DNA of 8,203 nt from Planctomycetota bacterium (GCA_022566435.1 JADFIX010000125.1:1-8203); one strand, 5' to 3'; counted from the stretch's first letter, positions 1-7,204 are shown. Notes: generated by a model not told the origin, from the sequence alone. Program-made: numbers and translations.

Positions 1-1294
1 TCATTTTCGGCGGTTTAATAGCCGTAAAAACCATAAGGAGTTTATCGAAAGCCAAGGTCGGCGCGAGATGGCCACCACAATGGCCATCGTGCGGATGCTC
101 GTACGCCTTCTCGACGACAAAGAAATCGGCAAGTTGGTCGTACCGATCATCCCGGATGAAGCCCGTACGTTCGGCATGGACGCCTTGTTCCGAAAATACG
201 GCATCTATGCCCATGGGGGCCAGAAATACGAACCCGTCGATTCGCACCTATTGCTCTACTATCGCGAGAGCAAGGACGGGCAGATTCTCGAGGAGGGGAT
301 TACAGAGGCCGGGGCGATGGCCTCATTCGCCGCCGCCGGTACCGCGAACGTCACCCACGGCGTTAACACGATTCCGTTTTACTTCTTCTATTCCATGTTC
401 GGCTTTCAGCGGACCGGCGATTCCATATGGGCCTGCGGCGACGCGCGGGCCCGCGGATTTCTCGTCGGGTGTACGTCCGGGCGAACAACGCTGGCCGGCG
501 AGGGATTGCAACACCAGGACGGACACAGCCATCTCCTGGCGAGCACGAATCCCGCGATCCTCAGCTACGATCCCGCATTCGCGTTCGAAATCGCCATCAT
601 TATACAAGATGGGATTCGGCGGATGTACCAGGAACGGGAGGCCGTCTTCTACTACGTGACCGTCGGTAATGAAGTGTACACGCAGCCCGCGATGCCCGAA
701 GGCGCGGAAGAGGGCATCTTGCAGGGAATCTACAAATTCAAACCAGCGGAAAACCCGAAAGAAAACCAACCCCGTGTCCATCTATTCGGCAGCGGCGCAA
801 TCCTGCGTGAAGCGATCGCGGCTCAGGACATTCTCCAGGAAAAATTCGGCGTGGCGGCCGACGTGTGGAGTGTCACCAGTTACAACCTCCTACGCCGCGA
901 AGCGATGGCGTGTGAGCGATGGAACCTGCTGCACCCCAGTGAATCGCCCAAGGTGCCGTATGTCACGCGCCAATTAGCCGACGAGCCCTGGTCGGTCATC
1001 GCCACCAGCGACTATATGAAAGCCATACCCCACCAGATTTCGCCCTGGCTTCCCACCGGCCTGTTCGCACTCGGCACGGACGGCTTCGGTCGAAGCGAAT
1101 CGCGAAAGGTGTTACGCGACTATTTCGAGATCGACGCGAAGTTCGTCACGTTGGCCGCATTGCAACAGCTTGCGCAACGCGGACAGTTCGATCGTGCCAA
1201 ACTCTCCGATGCGATCAAGACGCTGGGAATAAACACCGAAAAGCCCGATCCCGCCGCCACACCGACGGGAAACACACTACAAGAAAACCGGTAG
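1..1294 (+). CDS. aceE: Pyruvate dehydrogenase E1 component, homodimeric type (C-terminal part, 5' end outside window)
   Basis: ThDP-dependent E1 subunit of the pyruvate dehydrogenase complex; it decarboxylates pyruvate and passes the acetyl group to the lipoyl domain of E2 in the cytoplasm. The frame is open from base 2, so 430 residues are visible, about half of the roughly 890 usual for this family; the N-terminal cofactor-binding domain lies upstream. Visible landmarks match E. coli AceE closely: VPIIPDEARTFGMDALFR (155-208), the GQILEEGITE segment with the glutamate expected to contact the ThDP aminopyrimidine (278-307), FYSMFGFQRTGD, the long GTSGRTTL..GEGLQHQDGHSH loop with active-site histidines (about 467-532), AMPEGAEEGI, and the C-terminal LGTDGFGRSESR (about 1072-1107). 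An ATG at 68 is internal, not a start, because homology continues upstream of it. No E2 or E3 gene follows; a signal-peptide methyltransferase starts 66 bp downstream. The subunit assignment is very secure. Confidence 0.96.
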   Translation, partial: HFRRFNSRKNHKEFIESQGRREMATTMAIVRMLVRLLDDKEIGKLVVPIIPDEARTFGMDALFRKYGIYAHGGQKYEPVDSHLLLYYRESKDGQILEEGITEAGAMASFAAAGTANVTHGVNTIPFYFFYSMFGFQRTGDSIWACGDARARGFLVGCTSGRTTLAGEGLQHQDGHSHLLASTNPAILSYDPAFAFEIAIIIQDGIRRMYQEREAVFYYVTVGNEVYTQPAMPEGAEEGILQGIYKFKPAENPKENQPRVHLFGSGAILREAIAAQDILQEKFGVAADVWSVTSYNLLRREAMACERWNLLHPSESPKVPYVTRQLADEPWSVIATSDYMKAIPHQISPWLPTGLFALGTDGFGRSESRKVLRDYFEIDAKFVTLAALQQLAQRGQFDRAKLSDAIKTLGINTEKPDPAATPTGNTLQENR

Positions 1295-1305
1295 CATCGT
1301 CGAGA

Positions 1306-1320
1306 CCCGGCCGTGCCGGG
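1306..1320 (+). other. Short perfect hairpin between aceE and the methyltransferase gene
   Basis: CCCGGC-CGT-GCCGGG, a perfect 6-bp GC stem with a 3-base loop, lies 12 bp after the aceE stop. No T-run follows (the next bases are CGGGAGTTAG), so it is not a canonical intrinsic terminator. It may attenuate read-through or protect the 3' end of the upstream message, or be chance in GC-rich DNA. Confidence 0.4.
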
Positions 1321-1360
1321 CGGGAGTTAGACCCATTGTCCGAATCCGGAGAGCTGAGCC

Positions 1361-2179
1361 ATGACATTCGTCAAGCACATGCTTCCCATTGTCGTCGCGT
1401 TGACAGCGAGCATCACCGTACCCACCACAGCGCACGCGTCCGACAAGAAGCCCTCGACAGCGAAGCCTTCACCCCTTGAGATTCGTATCGATCAATCCGC
1501 AGGCTGGCCGCGACCGCGAAGCGACGAGCGCAAACACGAACGCCGCGCCATGGTCGATCGACAACTTACGGCCCGCGACATTACGGACCGAACCGTGCTC
1601 GACGCCATGAGGAACGTTCCACGGCACTGGTTCGTGCCGAAAGAAATGCAGCCACATGCGTACGCCGATCGCCCCTTGCCGATCGGCAAAGAGCAGACGA
1701 TTTCCCAGCCCTACATTGTCGCCTTCATGACCCAGGCGCTGACACTCGACCGCAATTCGAAGGTGCTCGAAGTAGGCACGGGCTCGGGCTACCAGGCCGC
1801 CGTTCTTGCGGAGATCACTCCGCATATCTACTCCATTGAGATCGTCGAGCCGCTGGCCCGGCGTGCGATCGCCACCTTCGGTAAACACGGCTACAACACG
1901 ATCAAAGTACGAATCGGTAACGGATACGCCGGCTGGAAAGAGCACGCCCCGTTCGACGCGATCATCGTCACCTGTGCCCCGGAAAGCATTCCGCCCGCGC
2001 TCATCGAGCAGTTGAAAGTCGGGGGGAGAATCTGTATCCCAGTGGGCAGCCAAATCGGCGGGCAATGGCTTCGGTTGGTCACCAAGACGGCGGACGACAA
2101 ACTCGAGACGTCGGACCTATTGCCGGTGCGATTCGTTCCCATGACCGGCGACGCCCGAAAGCAAACGTCGAAGGATTGA
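1361..2179 (+). CDS. pcm: Protein-L-isoaspartate O-methyltransferase family protein with Sec signal peptide
   Basis: SAM-dependent methyltransferase of the family that methylates L-isoaspartyl residues in damaged proteins so that they can return to aspartate. Residues 1-26 form a signal peptide (basic MTFVKH, hydrophobic LPIVVALTASI, AHA then S27 as the cleavage site), so export is predicted. The catalytic domain starts near residue 61 (RRAMVDRQL) and carries LPIGKEQTISQPY (106-118), the SAM-binding VLEVGTGSGYQ (135-145), the acidic IEIVEP strand end, APFDAIIVTCAP, and the LKVGGRICIPVG region. Length is 272 aa, against about 208 for E. coli Pcm; the excess is the signal peptide and linker. 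The start is chosen because GGAG lies at 1348-1351, 9 bases before the ATG. An internal ATG at 1550 would give an E. coli-sized cytosolic form but has no visible Shine-Dalgarno sequence. Family assignment is secure; the substrate of an exported form is not known. Confidence 0.92.
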   Translation: MTFVKHMLPIVVALTASITVPTTAHASDKKPSTAKPSPLEIRIDQSAGWPRPRSDERKHERRAMVDRQLTARDITDRTVLDAMRNVPRHWFVPKEMQPHAYADRPLPIGKEQTISQPYIVAFMTQALTLDRNSKVLEVGTGSGYQAAVLAEITPHIYSIEIVEPLARRAIATFGKHGYNTIKVRIGNGYAGWKEHAPFDAIIVTCAPESIPPALIEQLKVGGRICIPVGSQIGGQWLRLVTKTADDKLETSDLLPVRFVPMTGDARKQTSKD

Positions 2180-2211
2180 GCTTCGTCCGGTCACCTGATC
2201 GCCCAACGAGG

Positions 2212-3840
2212 TCAGCAAACGCCTGGCTCCACATCCGCCGAAGCCTGCTCCGTCAAGAAACTCGACCGAGGTGCGCGGGAATACCGTATGACCGTGATCA
2301 GGCACAAACCGACAACCAAGACCGCAGCCACCAACGTATACACAAGATCGAAAGTCTCGGTCAGCGGACCGAAAAACAGCGGCACGGTCGGCGTAAACAA
2401 TGCCCAAAGGGGCACGACCAGCCATGCCGACAGATGATACGACCCGGGCGGCGGAAGCATCATGACCACCAGCCAAATCACCGCGACGTTGCCGTAACCC
2501 CACGGTAGGAACGGGCTGCGGAGTTGTGCCAACACAAGTAGCGCAATCCACACGCGAGCCGACCACATGCGCGTCATCTCTGATGACGAAGTCTCCGTAT
2601 CCAACCCGGCGCGCGGACTGCCTCGACCATGGCGCAGCCCGACCCAGACGGCCACCACGACCAGCAAACCGGAAAACGCCCAAGTGACGATCTTCGCAAT
2701 CCCACCGGCCGACTCTATCGAATACAAGCCAAGCCTTGCGAATTTGTATACGATTCCCAGTACGGACGAATTATTCATTGTCGGTCGAAGGCGTTCAAAT
2801 GCAAAGGAAAAGGCCTCGCCGCTGGCCAATCGCGGCGCTTGATAGTTGTCAAACGCGGTAAAGGGCTTGGCTCCGAACATGACAAACGTGGCGATCACGT
2901 AGATCGCCGAAGCCCCGCAGGTCCAAAAAACCGCCCGCCAGCGCCGCCGCGCCACCAGGTAGAGCACGAGCACGCCTGGAAACAGTTTGCTTACCACGCC
3001 GAATCCAAGCAATGCACCGCCGAGCATGTGACGCCGCTTTTCAAACGCCACCAGTGCCAGCAACGATATCAAGATGATGAACAAATGGGCATTGCCGATC
3101 ACCAGCGTGCCCACCATCGTCGACGCGGTCAACAGCGCGGGCCAGACAAACCAGTACGCCCGAAAAGACCAATCGCTAAGCCAAGCGACGAACGCCAGAA
3201 ACGTCGCCGCCAGTAAGACGAGATTGACCCCGAACCAAAGCGTCCGCATATGAAAAAAATCCGACGTCATAGCTTGCAGCAAACGCGGCAGAATGAGAAA
3301 GGGCGGTGGGTACTGATAGGTATCGATGGTCAGCACCTCGCCGATGGTCTCGTGAATTTCGGTCTGTATCTCGGCGTCACGGTATCGCTCGCGGTCGTAC
3401 AAGTTCTCGACACCCTCGGTCGCCAAATGTGCGGCAATCGCGTAGCAGGTGAAGCAGTTGTGCCGGTCGAGGAACGGTTTGGTCAAATCAGGATCGTCTA
3501 GATCGCGGATTTTCGGCACGAAAGCGTACGTTTTGTCGGCGGCGTCGTACATATAGGGGCTCAGCCGAGCCATCCGATACCCACCGAACAAGCTGCACGC
3601 CAACCACAACAAGAAAAGAAGACGTGCACCTTTTCCGGCCTGCGAGAGGTCGCCCACCCTGCGAGGAAGAAAAAACATCAGGGCAACGGCCGCCTCGGCC
3701 ACGAGGAGTGAGATAATGATCTTCGGCAGATCGTAACTCAGGCCGGTCACGAACAGGGCGGGACCGACCGCGCTCATAAGCACAATGGAGACGCAGATCC
3801 GCCTCCCAATCGACCCTCCACGTCCGACACCACGACCCAT
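2212..3840 (-). CDS. Polytopic membrane protein, GT87/DUF2029-like glycosyltransferase
   Basis: Probable GT-C fold glycosyltransferase that uses a polyprenyl-phosphate sugar donor at the outer face of the cytoplasmic membrane; the acceptor is unknown. The 542 aa contain about 11-13 hydrophobic segments: roughly 15-35, 39-58 and 72-91, then a long loop (92-199) predicted outside, then clustered segments from 200 to 323 and from 384 to 518. Family-like features are the loop ending LATEGVENLYDRERY, the YQYPPPFLILPRLL segment (175-188), the GNAHLFIILISLLAL helix (249-263) and the LLGFGVVSKLFPGVL helix (278-291). The outer loop holds a CFTC motif (C129, C132). The C-terminus is short and hydrophilic. 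The ATG at 3840 is the first in frame and precedes the first membrane helix; AAGGG at 3852-3856 is a distant, weak ribosome site. It follows the zinc peptidase on the same strand after 80 bp, so co-transcription is plausible. GT87 is the best reading; another GT-C family is possible. Confidence 0.75.
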   Translation of the reverse strand: MGRGVGRGGSIGRRICVSIVLMSAVGPALFVTGLSYDLPKIIISLLVAEAAVALMFFLPRRVGDLSQAGKGARLLFLLWLACSLFGGYRMARLSPYMYDAADKTYAFVPKIRDLDDPDLTKPFLDRHNCFTCYAIAAHLATEGVENLYDRERYRDAEIQTEIHETIGEVLTIDTYQYPPPFLILPRLLQAMTSDFFHMRTLWFGVNLVLLAATFLAFVAWLSDWSFRAYWFVWPALLTASTMVGTLVIGNAHLFIILISLLALVAFEKRRHMLGGALLGFGVVSKLFPGVLVLYLVARRRWRAVFWTCGASAIYVIATFVMFGAKPFTAFDNYQAPRLASGEAFSFAFERLRPTMNNSSVLGIVYKFARLGLYSIESAGGIAKIVTWAFSGLLVVVAVWVGLRHGRGSPRAGLDTETSSSEMTRMWSARVWIALLVLAQLRSPFLPWGYGNVAVIWLVVMMLPPPGSYHLSAWLVVPLWALFTPTVPLFFGPLTETFDLVYTLVAAVLVVGLCLITVIRYSRAPRSSFLTEQASADVEPGVC

Positions 3841-3920
3841 GACGATGTACGCCCTTGACCGGTCCGAGCGAGCCTTACCCGATAGAGGCTCGCGCCCGAC
3901 CCGCGTGCTTCGTCGTCGCC

Positions 3921-4643
3921 CTAGTTGCGCCGACCGAAAATGATGTACGCGTAGTAGAGCAGTGTCGTCAACGCCGTGATCGTCGCCGCCACATATGTCA
4001 TCGCCGCGGCATTCAGCACCTTGCCGACGATCACGTTCTCTTGCGGCGTGACCATGCCTTGTTCGAGCAAGATGGCCCGCGCCCGCGACGAGGCGTTGAA
4101 CTCGACCGGCAGGTTGACGAGTTGAAACAGGACCACGAGGGAGAACATACCCAGGCCGACGATGGCCACGGTCGTTCCGATCGCCGTTCCCATGAACATG
4201 CTCAGGATCAGCCCAACGAAAATCAGGCCCATCGACAGTTGGCTTCCCACAGACGCCATCGGCACAAGTCCATTGCGCAGCGCCAGCGGGGCGTAATGCT
4301 GGGCATCCTGAATCGCATGCCCCACTTCGTGCGCCGCGATGCCCAACGCCGCCAGCGACCGACCGTGATAAACGTCCGGGCTCAGCCGCAGCATTTTGTT
4401 CTTCGGATCGTAGTGGTCGCCCAAGAACGATTTAACGGGCTCGATGCCGACGTTCGCCACGCCGTATACGTTCAAAATGCGCTGTGCCGTCTCCGCGCCG
4501 CTCAGCCCGCTACGGGCCTGATGCTTGGAGCCCTGGGCATAAGCCGACTTGACCCTTGCCTGTGCAAAAATACCCAGAAGAATCGCCGGACCGACGATGA
4601 TGAAGTACATCGGGTTAAAGTAGAAAAAGGCCAACACGTTCAT
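3921..4643 (-). CDS. Membrane zinc metallopeptidase, YugP type (Zn_peptidase_2 family)
   Basis: Integral membrane zinc-dependent peptidase; the substrate of this family is not established. The protein is 240 aa, the usual size. Residues 9-28 form a first membrane helix with no signal cleavage site. AALGIAAHEVGHAIQD (98-113) carries the HEVGH zinc motif: two histidine ligands and the catalytic glutamate at 105-109. Hydrophobic helices follow at about 134-152, 156-177 and 213-236, and E181 in NLPVEFNASSRA is the expected third zinc ligand. YDPKNKMLRLSPDVYHGRSLAALG (78-101) is also typical of the family. The start is well supported: AAGGAG (4652-4657) lies 8 bases before the ATG. The gene leads a likely two-gene unit with the downstream glycosyltransferase-like gene. 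All catalytic residues are present, so an active enzyme is expected. Confidence 0.92.
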   Translation of the reverse strand: MNVLAFFYFNPMYFIIVGPAILLGIFAQARVKSAYAQGSKHQARSGLSGAETAQRILNVYGVANVGIEPVKSFLGDHYDPKNKMLRLSPDVYHGRSLAALGIAAHEVGHAIQDAQHYAPLALRNGLVPMASVGSQLSMGLIFVGLILSMFMGTAIGTTVAIVGLGMFSLVVLFQLVNLPVEFNASSRARAILLEQGMVTPQENVIVGKVLNAAAMTYVAATITALTTLLYYAYIIFGRRN

Positions 4644-4884
4644 CAGCCTGACTCCTTAAAGTTCATGGTGCACAAGTCCCAGCCTCGAAAAATTCAAGTG
4701 ACTTTACGGCCACAACCGACGGGCGGCCGCAACGTCAATAACCGATAATTCGATTCTCGCCGCCATGTATTCTACCCACGCCCATGATCGTCGGCGAATA
4801 GAAGCGTACTCAGTTAATTATAATCGGCAACCTGCCGCCGGTCGGATCAGTGACGATTTCGGACAAATCGCTCGCCACCCTGGC
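4644..4884 (-). other. Intergenic region between the MmgE/PrpD gene and the zinc peptidase gene: two hairpins and a possible -10 box
   Basis: No gene is seen in these 241 bp. Going down the minus strand from the MmgE/PrpD stop there is a perfect 6-bp stem, CGATTT-GTCCG-AAATCG (4854-4870), then CGGCA-GGT-TGCCG (4825-4837). Neither is followed by a T-run, so termination by them is uncertain. An isolated TATAAT (about 4818-4823, within the self-complementary ATTATAAT) could be the -10 box of the zinc peptidase gene, but the hexamer 17 bases upstream is a poor -35 and the leader would be about 165 bases. Confidence 0.35.
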
Positions 4885-6243
4885 TTAGTCCAGCACGCTG
4901 AAGGAAAACAGCGGCGTGAGGTCCTCCAGGGTGTCCAGCTTCCACGCCTGTTCCAGCGTGGCCGACGCCGTCTCGTCCGACACTACGCCGTCCGCCATCC
5001 GCCGGAACTTGGCTACCACCTCGTCGTCGGTCATCGGATTCTCCACGTGACCGCGGGGGAAATCCACCCGCTTGTTGACCGTCGTGCCGTCGGAACAAGT
5101 GATCGTAATGTCGTTGGGAATGCCCTTGGGATAGCCCTTGTTCAATTCCGGGACCTCGACAATCGTGGTTTTGTCGATCAGGTCGAGCAGCACGGAATCG
5201 GTCAAACGCTCGTCTTTGAACGTATCCAGCGTGACATCGCCGTCCACCAGGGCCGCCGCACAGCAGTAGAACATCGAGTGATCCGCCGTCTCCCGGGACG
5301 TCGGGCGGAGCTTTTCCGGCTCGCTACCGATGATGCTCACCGCCGCCTCGAAGCTGCCGATGTGGATCTTTTCGATCGTCTTGCCTTCGATTTGCGGCCG
5401 GAGCTGCAAACAGGCGTCGATGGCCGACTGCGAGTGATACTCCGCGGGCCAGAATTTGATATAGGTCTTATCGATCATGAAATCGCCGTCGGTTCCGAAC
5501 ACGACATCTTTCGCACCGGGAATATCGAGTTGATTCATGAGCCCCTTGGGCCCCTCGAAGATCTCGTTCGGGCCGGTCAAACCGCGTCGCGCCAGGTCGG
5601 CGGCGAAGATGCCGTTGCGACCGGCATTAGCGAACGCGCACGCCTTCCAGTCGGAAATCTGCCCCGTTCGGGTCTGTCGGGTCGTAATGTTACACACTCC
5701 CGCGAGACCCAGCGCGTGTTCCATCTCGTCTTCCGTCAAATCCCACAGCTTGGCCGCCAGAAGTGCCGTGGAGAGCGCACCGTAGGTCACGTGGTCCCAC
5801 CCACCGGCGCGAAGGCTCGCCGCGTCGCAGAGGCGGCACTGAATTTCGTAACCGATCACCGTGGCCAGGATCATGTCCTTGCCGGTTTTCCTGGCCGTCT
5901 GGGTGACGGCGACGGCGGCCGGGATGTTGTCCGACGGATGCGCCGGCTCCAGGCTGAGGTAGGTGTCGTTGTAATCGAGGTATCGCACCATGGTGGCGTT
6001 AGCGAACGCCGCCAGATCCGGCGAGCAGAGATGTTTACTACCCCAGACGGTGGCCGCCGGCGGCGGATCGTTGACCGCCTTCGCCTTCGACCGCGCCACC
6101 CGCGCCGGTCGCGAACGATACGCCCCGAACGTCACCGCCAGCGAATCGATCACTCGGCGTTTGACCTCATGGATCGTCTTGTCCGGCAGGTCCTCATACT
6201 TCAACGCGGTCGCCCATTGGGCCATTTTTCGTGCGATGGTCAT
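4885..6243 (-). CDS. MmgE/PrpD family protein (2-methylcitrate dehydratase-like)
   Basis: Member of the family that includes 2-methylcitrate dehydratase (PrpD) of propionate catabolism and other dehydratases or isomerases; cytoplasmic. It is 452 aa, close to the usual 450-485. Family landmarks in order are LDYNDTYLSLEPAHPSDN (89-106), TRTGQISDWKACAFANAGRN (191-210), IKFWPAEYHSQSAIDA (262-277), RETADHSMFYCCAAALVDG (317-335) and the C-terminal PRGHVENPMTDDEV (396-409). The start at 6243 is chosen because GAAGGA lies just upstream with 5-base spacing and residue 2 onward aligns with the family start (ARKMAQWATAL). The frame stays open to 6489, but those 82 extra codons run through palindromic repeat DNA and look non-coding. 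No prpB, prpC or acnD neighbour is present, so the exact substrate is open. The family call is secure; specific PrpD activity is not. Confidence 0.9.
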   Translation of the reverse strand: MTIARKMAQWATALKYEDLPDKTIHEVKRRVIDSLAVTFGAYRSRPARVARSKAKAVNDPPPAATVWGSKHLCSPDLAAFANATMVRYLDYNDTYLSLEPAHPSDNIPAAVAVTQTARKTGKDMILATVIGYEIQCRLCDAASLRAGGWDHVTYGALSTALLAAKLWDLTEDEMEHALGLAGVCNITTRQTRTGQISDWKACAFANAGRNGIFAADLARRGLTGPNEIFEGPKGLMNQLDIPGAKDVVFGTDGDFMIDKTYIKFWPAEYHSQSAIDACLQLRPQIEGKTIEKIHIGSFEAAVSIIGSEPEKLRPTSRETADHSMFYCCAAALVDGDVTLDTFKDERLTDSVLLDLIDKTTIVEVPELNKGYPKGIPNDITITCSDGTTVNKRVDFPRGHVENPMTDDEVVAKFRRMADGVVSDETASATLEQAWKLDTLEDLTPLFSFSVLD

Positions 6244-6270
6244 GTTATTCCTTCTTCTCGCTTCCCGAGC

Positions 6271-6425
6271 CGCAGGCTTCAGCCTGCGCGGATTACCGTA
6301 ATCGCAAGCGTGGCGTGCCACCGGCTGCTTGCCAACCAGCGCCGATCCGAGCGAATGCCGAAGCGAACCAGGTGGGTCAAACGACCCACTGTACGTCCGC
6401 TCCGTTGCTAGCGTTGCCGCACGGC
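6271..6425. repeat. Cluster of perfect short palindromes upstream of the MmgE/PrpD gene
   Basis: The gap 6244-6498 has no gene but carries several perfect inverted repeats in close succession: CGCAGGCT-TC-AGCCTGCG (6271-6288), GATTAC-C-GTAATC (6291-6303), GTGGC-GT-GCCAC (6310-6321), GTGGGTC-AAAC-GACCCAC (6372-6389) and GCCG-CA-CGGC (6416-6425). The density and perfection suggest a REP/BIME-like or other dispersed non-coding element and not terminators, since T-runs are absent. It occupies the place where the MmgE/PrpD promoter would be expected. Confidence 0.65.
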
Positions 6426-6498
6426 GCCTCGCCCACAAACCGAGAACTTGAAGTTTATTGCGGATTACGTGAGATCGCCAGACGGTCATGGTTATGAG

Positions 6499-6906
6499 TT
6501 ACACGACGGAAATGTCGAGTTTGGGCGCGACCCGCCGCAATCTCGCGTCAAGGGTAGCCAGCGGCAGTTTCTCGCGCCGGGCGAGGGTGAGATAGGAAAC
6601 GTCGCACGCCGAGAGACGGTATTTGCGCGCCATGGCGGGAAATTCGCCGAAGACGGACTCGGTCCGGGGATGGTCAACGTCGATCGAGAGCCGCCCGAGC
6701 ATGTCCAGCGCAGCGGCAGTATCGCGCGCCGTGAGTCGTTTTCTTCGTTCTGCGACGATCAGCGCATTGGCGACTTCGTAAGGCCAGATCGGCGGAACGC
6801 GGGCCCGCTGATGGACGAGTCGATCGAGTATGCGGTCGGCGCTCGCGTTGGTTTCGTCAGCAAAGCACCAAGCCAGCGTCACGGAAGCATCCAGAACCAG
6901 ACTCAA
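6499..6906 (-). CDS. vapC: VapC-type toxin, PIN-domain ribonuclease
   Basis: Toxin of a type II toxin-antitoxin pair; PIN-domain toxins are Mg-dependent ribonucleases that cut tRNA or rRNA when freed from the antitoxin. The 135-aa length is typical. The four acidic residues of a PIN active site are visible: D6 in LVLDAS, E44 in PYEVANAL, D102 in SACDVSYLTLA and D120 in ATLDARL. All are in the expected places, so the toxin appears intact. The start codon is TTG (6904-6906) and its TGA-containing overlap with the antitoxin stop (TTGA, 6903-6906) implies translational coupling, which would keep toxin synthesis dependent on antitoxin translation. No ATG gives a better start, because the next downstream Met codon lies far beyond D6. 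The RNA target cannot be read from the sequence. Confidence 0.92.
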   Translation of the reverse strand: MSLVLDASVTLAWCFADETNASADRILDRLVHQRARVPPIWPYEVANALIVAERRKRLTARDTAAALDMLGRLSIDVDHPRTESVFGEFPAMARKYRLSACDVSYLTLARREKLPLATLDARLRRVAPKLDISVV

Positions 6907-7145
6907 TATCGCCTTCCCTCGTCAATCAGTTCGCGGATGGATTCGCCCTTCAGCGGATGTTTGTCGCGGAATGCCCGTAGGCGATCGATTACCGCGCGAA
7001 TGTCGGTGATTTCGCCGTCTTTCACCGGCAGGAGCCGGGCGACCGGCACCCCATGCCGGGTAATCGTGATTTCCTCGCCCGCAGCGACGCGGTCGAGAAG
7101 GCGGGGCAAATGGGTCTTGGCTTCGTAGGAGCCGACGGTGGCCAT
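6903..7145 (-). CDS. vapB: Type II antitoxin, Phd/YefM family (VapB partner of VapC)
   Basis: Antitoxin that neutralises the adjacent PIN toxin and usually represses its own promoter. From the chosen start it is 80 aa: an N-terminal Phd/YefM DNA-binding and dimerisation domain (MATVGSYEAKTHLPRLLDRV, then GEEITITRHGVPVARLLPV) and a charged C-terminal tail (about 45-80, ending IRELIDEGRRY) expected to wrap the toxin. The ATG at 7145 is preferred because AAAGG (7153-7157) sits 7 bases upstream and MATVGSYEAKTHL matches the family N-terminus. An ATG at 7160 would add MKGPV but would use up that ribosome site and leave a very short leader behind the predicted promoter. The stop overlaps the toxin start by four bases, so the two form one operon with the antitoxin first. 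Confidence 0.9.
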   Translation of the reverse strand: MATVGSYEAKTHLPRLLDRVAAGEEITITRHGVPVARLLPVKDGEITDIRAVIDRLRAFRDKHPLKGESIRELIDEGRRY

Positions 7146-7167
7146 GACCGGGCCTTTCATGATACTC

Positions 7168-7204
7168 TAGTCTATAGTCTAATACCGCCCGAGCAGTAAG
7201 CCAA
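7168..7204 (-). promoter_or_regulatory. Promoter and probable autoregulatory operator of the toxin-antitoxin operon
   Basis: On the minus strand TTGGCT (7199-7204) and TAGACT (7176-7181) are spaced by exactly 17 bases, each matching 4 of 6 consensus positions of a housekeeping promoter. Transcription would start near 7168, about 23 bases before the antitoxin ATG. The -10 box lies within a perfect tandem heptamer TAGACTA-TAGACTA (7168-7181), which is also an imperfect palindrome. A site over the -10 and start is where Phd-type antitoxins typically bind. Operator function is inferred. Confidence 0.5.

Noticed and set aside
1..204. Minus-strand open frame at the left edge
   Set aside because: It is antisense to conserved AceE sequence and has no domain features.
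1306..1320. Rho-independent terminator after aceE
   Set aside because: The stem is perfect but no T-tract follows on the plus strand.
2629..3216. Plus-strand open frame of 195 codons inside the glycosyltransferase-like gene
   Set aside because: The minus strand encodes a long polytopic membrane protein with GT87-like motifs here; the plus product is highly basic and featureless.
3855..4748. Plus-strand open frame of 297 codons
   Set aside because: It is antisense to the HEVGH zinc peptidase; the product is an Arg/His/Gln-rich string without domain features. Shadow of the real gene.
4765..6411. Plus-strand open frame of 548 codons
   Set aside because: It lies antisense to the MmgE/PrpD gene, its product is Arg/His-rich with no recognisable domain, and the minus strand has clear family motifs plus a ribosome site. 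It is a codon-bias shadow.
6244..6489. 82-codon N-terminal extension of the MmgE/PrpD protein from an ATG at 6489
   Set aside because: The extension translates palindromic repeat DNA, does not resemble the family N-terminus, and a good ribosome site precedes the ATG at 6243.
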